14,276 nt of DNA, taken from an uncultured Phascolarctobacterium sp. Its GTDB lineage: Bacteria; Bacillota; Negativicutes; Acidaminococcales; Acidaminococcaceae. The DNA is taken from assembly GCA_949287345.1 (NCBI GenBank), contig CASEGD010000009.1, positions 1 to 14,276 of the forward strand, written 5' to 3'. Both the position numbers and the translations under genes were made by a program. Shown here piece after piece: positions 11,329-14,276 of the stretch; position 1 is the stretch's first letter, and each line of letters opens with the position of its first letter. The notes under the pieces are model-generated. The model ran no database searches. It had not been told where the DNA came from and worked only from the letters and a program-made list of their open reading frames with translations.

Positions 11329-13395
11329 ATGAAAGAGTATACCGGCGATAGAATTCGCAATGTGGCCATTGTGGGTCATGGTGGGGCAGGAACGACATCT
11401 GTTACGGAAGGCCTGCTGTACCGTTCCGGCGCAATTACCAGAATGGGTAAGGTTGAAGATGGAGCTACCACCACTGACTACGAACCGGAAGAAATTAAAC
11501 GCGGCGTGTCCGTAAACGCAACGCTTGCACCGGTTGAATGGCGCGATACTAAAATTAACTTTATCGATACCCCGGGCTTTGCTGATTTTGTGGCCGAAGT
11601 TAAGGGCGCGTTCCGTGCTGTTGACAGCGCGCTTATTGTTGTCTGCGCAACCAGCGGCGTACAGGTTGGCACCGAGCAGTGCTGGAAGCTGGCAGAAGAA
11701 GCACATCTGCCGCGTATAGTTTTCGTAAACAAAATGGACCGTGAGAATGCCGACTTTGACAGCATTCTGGATAACCTGCGCGCAAAAATCGGCAAGCGCG
11801 TACTGCCTTTGCAGCTGCCTTTAGGCAAGGAATCCGGTTTCTGCGGCGTTATCGATATTTATAAAATGAAAGCCTACAAGGCTAACGGCAACGATTCCAT
11901 CGAAATGGACATTCCGGAAGAATACATGGAAGCTGCACAGGAAGCGCACGAAAAAATGGTTGAAGCAGCGGTTGAGGCTGACGATGATTGCATGATGCGT
12001 TATCTGGAAGGCGAAACCATCAGCGATAAAGAAATTATGGACTGCCTGATTAAAGGCATCCGCCAGGCGATTATTTTCCCGGTACTGTGCGGCAGCGCGT
12101 ATAAGGATATCGGCCTGGGCCGTGTGATGAACGCCATTATTGACTACACCTATCCGGCAATTTTGAACGACTTTGTTGTTACCAACCCGGAAACCGGCGA
12201 GGAAGAAGTACGTGACGCCAACGCGCCGATGGCTGCTTTGGTATTTAAAACCACGTCCGACCCGTTTGTCGGCCGCCTGAGCTTCTTCAGAGTATTCAGC
12301 GGCAGCATTAAGAGCGACAGCATGGTTTATAACGCCAGCCGCGAAAAAGAAGAACGTTTCGGCACGGTATTTACCATGCGCGGCAAAACGCAGATTCCGA
12401 TGAAAGAGGTTGTTGCGGGCGATATCGGCGTTACTACCAAATTGCAGTTTACCGCTACCGGCGATACACTGAGCGATAAAAACTCCCCGGTACTGTTTAA
12501 ACCTATCGCATTCCCCCTGCCGATGTATACACGCGCTATTTACGCCAAGAAGAAAGGCGAGGAAGAAAAGATTGCTTCGGCGCTGAACCGCCTTATGGAC
12601 GAAGACCCGACGATTATCGTTACCAGAAACACCGCAACAAAGGAAACTTTAATCAGCGGCATGGGCGACCAGCACATTGAAATTATCATGGAGCGCATGA
12701 AACGTAAATTCGGCGTGGAAGCCGACCTGCGCGCACCGATTGTTGAATATCGTGAAACCATCCGCGGCACAGCAACCAATGTTGAAGGCAAGCATAAGAA
12801 ACAATCCGGCGGCCATGGACAGTACGGACATGTTATTATTAATATGGAACCGTTGCCGCCCGGAACAGGTTTTGAGTTTGTTGATAAAATCTTCGGCGGC
12901 GCTGTACCGCGCCAGTACATCCCGGCTGTTGAAAAAGGCATGCGTGAATCTATGGAACACGGCGTTCTGGCAGGTTATCCGGTAGTTGATATCCGCATTA
13001 CGCTGGTTGACGGTTCTTACCACACCGTTGACTCCTCCGAAATGGCGTTTAAGGTTGCTTCCAACATTGCTTTTAAAAAGGCAATGGAAGCTGCGCGCCC
13101 GGTACTGATGGAGCCTGTTTATAACCTTGACGTATACTGCGCAGAGAGCATGATGGGCGACGTTATCGGCGACCTGAACAGCAAACGCGGCCGCATTTTG
13201 GGCATGCAGAGCCTTGAAGACGGCATGGGCTGCATTAAGGCACAGGTACCTTATGCTGAAATTACCGAATACGCCGTTGACCTGCGCGCGCTGACCCAGG
13301 GCTTGGGCACTTTTGAAATGAAGTTTGACCATTACGAAGATGTGCCGCAGAAAATGGCTGAAAAAATTATTGCCGAACGCAAGGACCAGCAGTAA
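11329..13395 (+). CDS. Elongation factor G-like translational GTPase (EF-G2 type) with atypical P-loop
   Basis: This 688-residue protein has the full five-domain EF-G layout. The G domain has G1 GHGGAGTT (16-23), switch I RGVSV, G3 DTPGFADF (80-87), NKMD and GSA. A beta-barrel domain II follows, then domain III, domain IV (HGQYGHVIINMEPLPPGTGF, GSYHTVDSSEMAF) and domain V. Two departures from translocase EF-G are clear: the P-loop Lys is Thr22 (codon ACG, 11392-11394), and the His after DTPG, which positions the hydrolytic water, is Phe84. The second is typical of EF-G2/FusA2-like paralogues; the first removes a phosphate ligand. It is thus more likely an auxiliary or regulatory ribosome factor than the main translocase. 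The start is ATG 11329, with AAGGGGG 7 bases upstream. An in-frame TTG at 11281 would add 16 residues but lacks a ribosome binding site. It is monocistronic. Confidence 0.87.
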   Translation: MKEYTGDRIRNVAIVGHGGAGTTSVTEGLLYRSGAITRMGKVEDGATTTDYEPEEIKRGVSVNATLAPVEWRDTKINFIDTPGFADFVAEVKGAFRAVDSALIVVCATSGVQVGTEQCWKLAEEAHLPRIVFVNKMDRENADFDSILDNLRAKIGKRVLPLQLPLGKESGFCGVIDIYKMKAYKANGNDSIEMDIPEEYMEAAQEAHEKMVEAAVEADDDCMMRYLEGETISDKEIMDCLIKGIRQAIIFPVLCGSAYKDIGLGRVMNAIIDYTYPAILNDFVVTNPETGEEEVRDANAPMAALVFKTTSDPFVGRLSFFRVFSGSIKSDSMVYNASREKEERFGTVFTMRGKTQIPMKEVVAGDIGVTTKLQFTATGDTLSDKNSPVLFKPIAFPLPMYTRAIYAKKKGEEEKIASALNRLMDEDPTIIVTRNTATKETLISGMGDQHIEIIMERMKRKFGVEADLRAPIVEYRETIRGTATNVEGKHKKQSGGHGQYGHVIINMEPLPPGTGFEFVDKIFGGAVPRQYIPAVEKGMRESMEHGVLAGYPVVDIRITLVDGSYHTVDSSEMAFKVASNIAFKKAMEAARPVLMEPVYNLDVYCAESMMGDVIGDLNSKRGRILGMQSLEDGMGCIKAQVPYAEITEYAVDLRALTQGLGTFEMKFDHYEDVPQKMAEKIIAERKDQQ

Positions 13396-13428
13396 AAACC
13401 AATAATTTGCAGTTTTAAGCTGCACCAG

Positions 13429-13456
13429 CGCCGCCGCTTTTTTGCGGCGGCGTTTT
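13429..13456 (+). terminator. Rho-independent terminator of the EF-G-like gene
   Basis: CGCCGCCGC (13429-13437), a T6 loop and GCGGCGGCG (13444-13452), then TTTT. A very stable 9-bp all-GC stem. Confidence 0.92.
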
Positions 13457-13463
13457 GCATAAA

Positions 13464-13490
13464 AAATAACCCCTTCAAATAATGAAGGGG
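13464..13490 (-). terminator. Terminator of the brnTA operon (minus strand)
   Basis: CCCCTTCA (13470-13477) and TGAAGGGG (13483-13490) form an 8-bp stem with a 5-base loop. On the minus strand it is followed by TTATTTTTT. It lies 14 bases past the antitoxin stop codon. Confidence 0.88.
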
Positions 13491-13503
13491 CTTGGTAATT
13501 ATT

Positions 13504-13719
13504 TTATTTCCATGCCAGTTCTAAATCTTTTTTCTTATCGGCACAATCCGTCAGGTAAGAATTGATTAAAATTTGATATGGTATACCTTTTTGTTTGGCA
13601 AGCGCCTTAAAATAAGCAATGGTAGACACATCAAGATTGATGGTAATTTGCTTTTTTTCTCTGCGGGTGTAAGGGTTTTTTCTGGGATTTAAATTTTTAA
13701 TATCATATTCTTCCAACAT
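13504..13719 (-). CDS. brnA: BrnA-type antitoxin (ribbon-helix-helix)
   Basis: This 71-residue protein has a charged N-terminal part and a C-terminal ribbon-helix-helix fold. The strand KQITINLDVS is followed by helices AYFKALAKQKG and YQILINSYLTDC, as in BrnA antitoxins of BrnTA type II systems. BrnA binds and neutralises BrnT, and its DNA-binding domain represses the operon. I chose the ATG at 13719 (minus strand), one base after the toxin stop codon (TAA T ATG), because GGATGGTGG just upstream can serve as a ribosome binding site. An in-frame ATG at 13740 inside the toxin gene would add seven residues but has no ribosome binding site. It is co-transcribed with and translationally coupled to the toxin gene; a terminator follows it. 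Confidence 0.88.
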   Translation of the reverse strand: MLEEYDIKNLNPRKNPYTRREKKQITINLDVSTIAYFKALAKQKGIPYQILINSYLTDCADKKKDLELAWK

Positions 13720-13720
13720 A

Positions 13721-14014
13721 TTACCACCATCCTTCAACATAAGTTTGTTTTTCGTTTTTAGTTGCTTTTCTTGCGGAAATAATCCTTATTGTATTGTCTT
13801 TATCCCTGTAACAATGGCTGACGATACAAACCTTTTCCGTTTCGGTAACGCCGATAATTAAAAATCTTTCTTCGCCTTGTGAATGTTCAGGGTCGTCAAA
13901 CAAAATAGCGTTGTCATCGTAAAATACTGTTTTGGCTTCTTCAAATGAAATGCTGTGTTTGCGTTTGTTAATGGTATTTTTATTTTCGTCCCATTCAAAT
14001 TTTAAGTCTTCCAT
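13721..14014 (-). CDS. brnT: BrnT-type ribonuclease toxin
   Basis: This 97-residue protein matches the BrnT family along its whole length. It opens FEWDENKNTINKRKHSISF, a hallmark of BrnT, followed by EEAKTVFYDD, the GEERFLIIG strand and the IRIISARKATKNE segment near the C-terminus. BrnT toxins have a RelE-like fold, cleave RNA and arrest growth; they are held inactive by BrnA. It is intact, with no frameshift or truncation. The toxin gene precedes the antitoxin gene, the usual order for BrnTA and opposite to many type II systems. No ribosome binding site is visible before the ATG, and the promoter's -10 box lies only 6 bases upstream of it. The mRNA should therefore start at or next to the start codon (leaderless). 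Confidence 0.93.
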   Translation of the reverse strand: MEDLKFEWDENKNTINKRKHSISFEEAKTVFYDDNAILFDDPEHSQGEERFLIIGVTETEKVCIVSHCYRDKDNTIRIISARKATKNEKQTYVEGWW

Positions 14015-14020
14015 ACTTAT

Positions 14021-14049
14021 ATTATAATTATCATATAATTATAAGTCAA
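14021..14049 (-). promoter_or_regulatory. brnTA promoter with embedded palindromic operator
   Basis: Minus strand: TTGACT (14049-14044), a 17-base spacer and consensus TATAAT (14026-14021), giving a start at about 14014, the A of the brnT ATG. A perfect 10-bp inverted repeat, TTATAATTAT (14022-14031) / ATAATTATAA (14035-14044) around CAT, spans the spacer and touches both boxes. This suits binding of the BrnA-BrnT complex for autorepression. Confidence 0.82.
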
Positions 14050-14112
14050 GAAAACAATAATAAAAGCTGTTCAATAAATTTTATTTTGAAGATTATTTAA
14101 TGGTTATACTGT

Positions 14113-14140
14113 TTGAAAAAAAGCCTAATTGTGTTATAAT
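14113..14140 (+). promoter_or_regulatory. Promoter of the transketolase gene
   Basis: TTGAAA (14113-14118), a 16-base spacer and TATAAT (14135-14140) with TG one base upstream. The start codon is 39 bases downstream, preceded by GGAGGG (14165-14170). Confidence 0.8.
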
Positions 14141-14178
14141 TTATACAAATAACGTACAATAATTGGAGGGTTTATCTT

Positions 14179-14276
14179 ATGCAGACGATCGACCAGGTTG
14201 CAGTAAACACCTTGAGATTTTTATCCGTCGACGAAGTTGAAAAGGCAAAATCCGGCCATCCGGGCTTTCCTTTGGG
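14179..14276 (+). CDS. tkt: Transketolase, N-terminal start (3' end outside window)
   Basis: The first 32 codons of a transketolase, the thiamine-diphosphate enzyme that moves two-carbon units between sugar phosphates in the non-oxidative pentose phosphate pathway. The segment [20 protein letters not shown] matches the conserved transketolase N-terminus; the His of SGHPG is an active-site residue contacting substrate. The start ATG follows GGAGGG by 8 bases and a clear promoter. The remaining residues expected after GHPG (PxG) are just visible as FPLG, with Phe where Ala is usual. Because only the beginning is present, I cannot tell whether this is a full-length or a split (two-subunit) transketolase. 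Confidence 0.9.
   Translation, partial: MQTIDQVAVNTLRFLSVDEVEKAKSGHPGFPL

Noticed and set aside
12649..13425. 258-codon minus-strand frame under the EF-G-like gene
   Set aside because: Shadow of a strongly conserved translation factor; it has no motif or start signal of its own.
13720..13740. Earlier ATG of the antitoxin inside the toxin gene
   Set aside because: No ribosome binding site. The ATG at 13719 follows the toxin stop by one base and has a usable site.
967..14110. Shared 10-11 base words such as TGGTTATACTG (968 region and 14101)
   Set aside because: AT-rich promoter-like words recur by chance in this composition; the flanks do not match.
1..14276. CRISPR array, tRNA, rRNA, insertion sequence or prophage genes
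   Set aside because: I looked for regularly spaced repeats, cloverleaf-like sequences, transposase frames with terminal inverted repeats and integrase motifs, and saw none. The only long repeats are those of the autotransporter duplication.

Overview
The window looks like chromosomal DNA of a diderm, low-to-mid-GC Firmicute, most likely a member of the Negativicutes (Acidaminococcaceae/Phascolarctobacterium-like is my best guess, held loosely). Two classical outer-membrane autotransporters require an outer membrane. The strong AAGGAGG-type ribosome binding sites, extended -10 promoters (TGnTATAAT), a Firmicute-style small hydrophobic toxin and anaerobe-type iron-sulfur flavoproteins all point to a clostridial relative.

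Layout. 1-201: 3' end of ribulose-phosphate 3-epimerase, followed by a strong terminator. 284-914: no ordinary protein gene, but a compact module that reads as a type I toxin-antitoxin locus. A 32-residue hydrophobic peptide (460-558) is transcribed from a near-consensus promoter. It faces a convergent antisense RNA from its own near-consensus promoter, and the two share a bidirectional terminator. Two further hairpin terminators follow, with no recognised gene between them. 1147-4065 and 4326-7325: tandem paralogous autotransporters with near-identical signal peptides, stems and beta-barrels but unrelated AT-rich passengers. Each ends in a copy of the same structured 3' element. 7520-7867: small helix-turn-helix protein. 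7931-8149 (minus): Tyr/Asp-rich 72-residue protein of unknown function, divergent from the next gene.

8291-9691: rubredoxin-like domain fused to a glutamate-synthase-type FMN/3Fe-4S domain. 9953-11161: two-gene operon of an unknown 129-residue protein and a ferredoxin-nitroreductase fusion. 11329-13395: an EF-G-like (EF-G2 type) translational GTPase whose P-loop lysine is replaced by threonine. 13504-14014 (minus): a BrnT/BrnA type II toxin-antitoxin operon whose promoter and palindromic operator abut the toxin start codon, so its mRNA should be leaderless. 14179-14276: start of transketolase. The two pentose-phosphate genes at the ends are far apart and show no sign of co-transcription.

The strongest candidates for something new are the convergent two-RNA toxin locus, whose two transcripts begin with nearly the same sequence, the lysine-less P-loop of the EF-G-like protein, and the modular autotransporter pair with its duplicated structured terminator.
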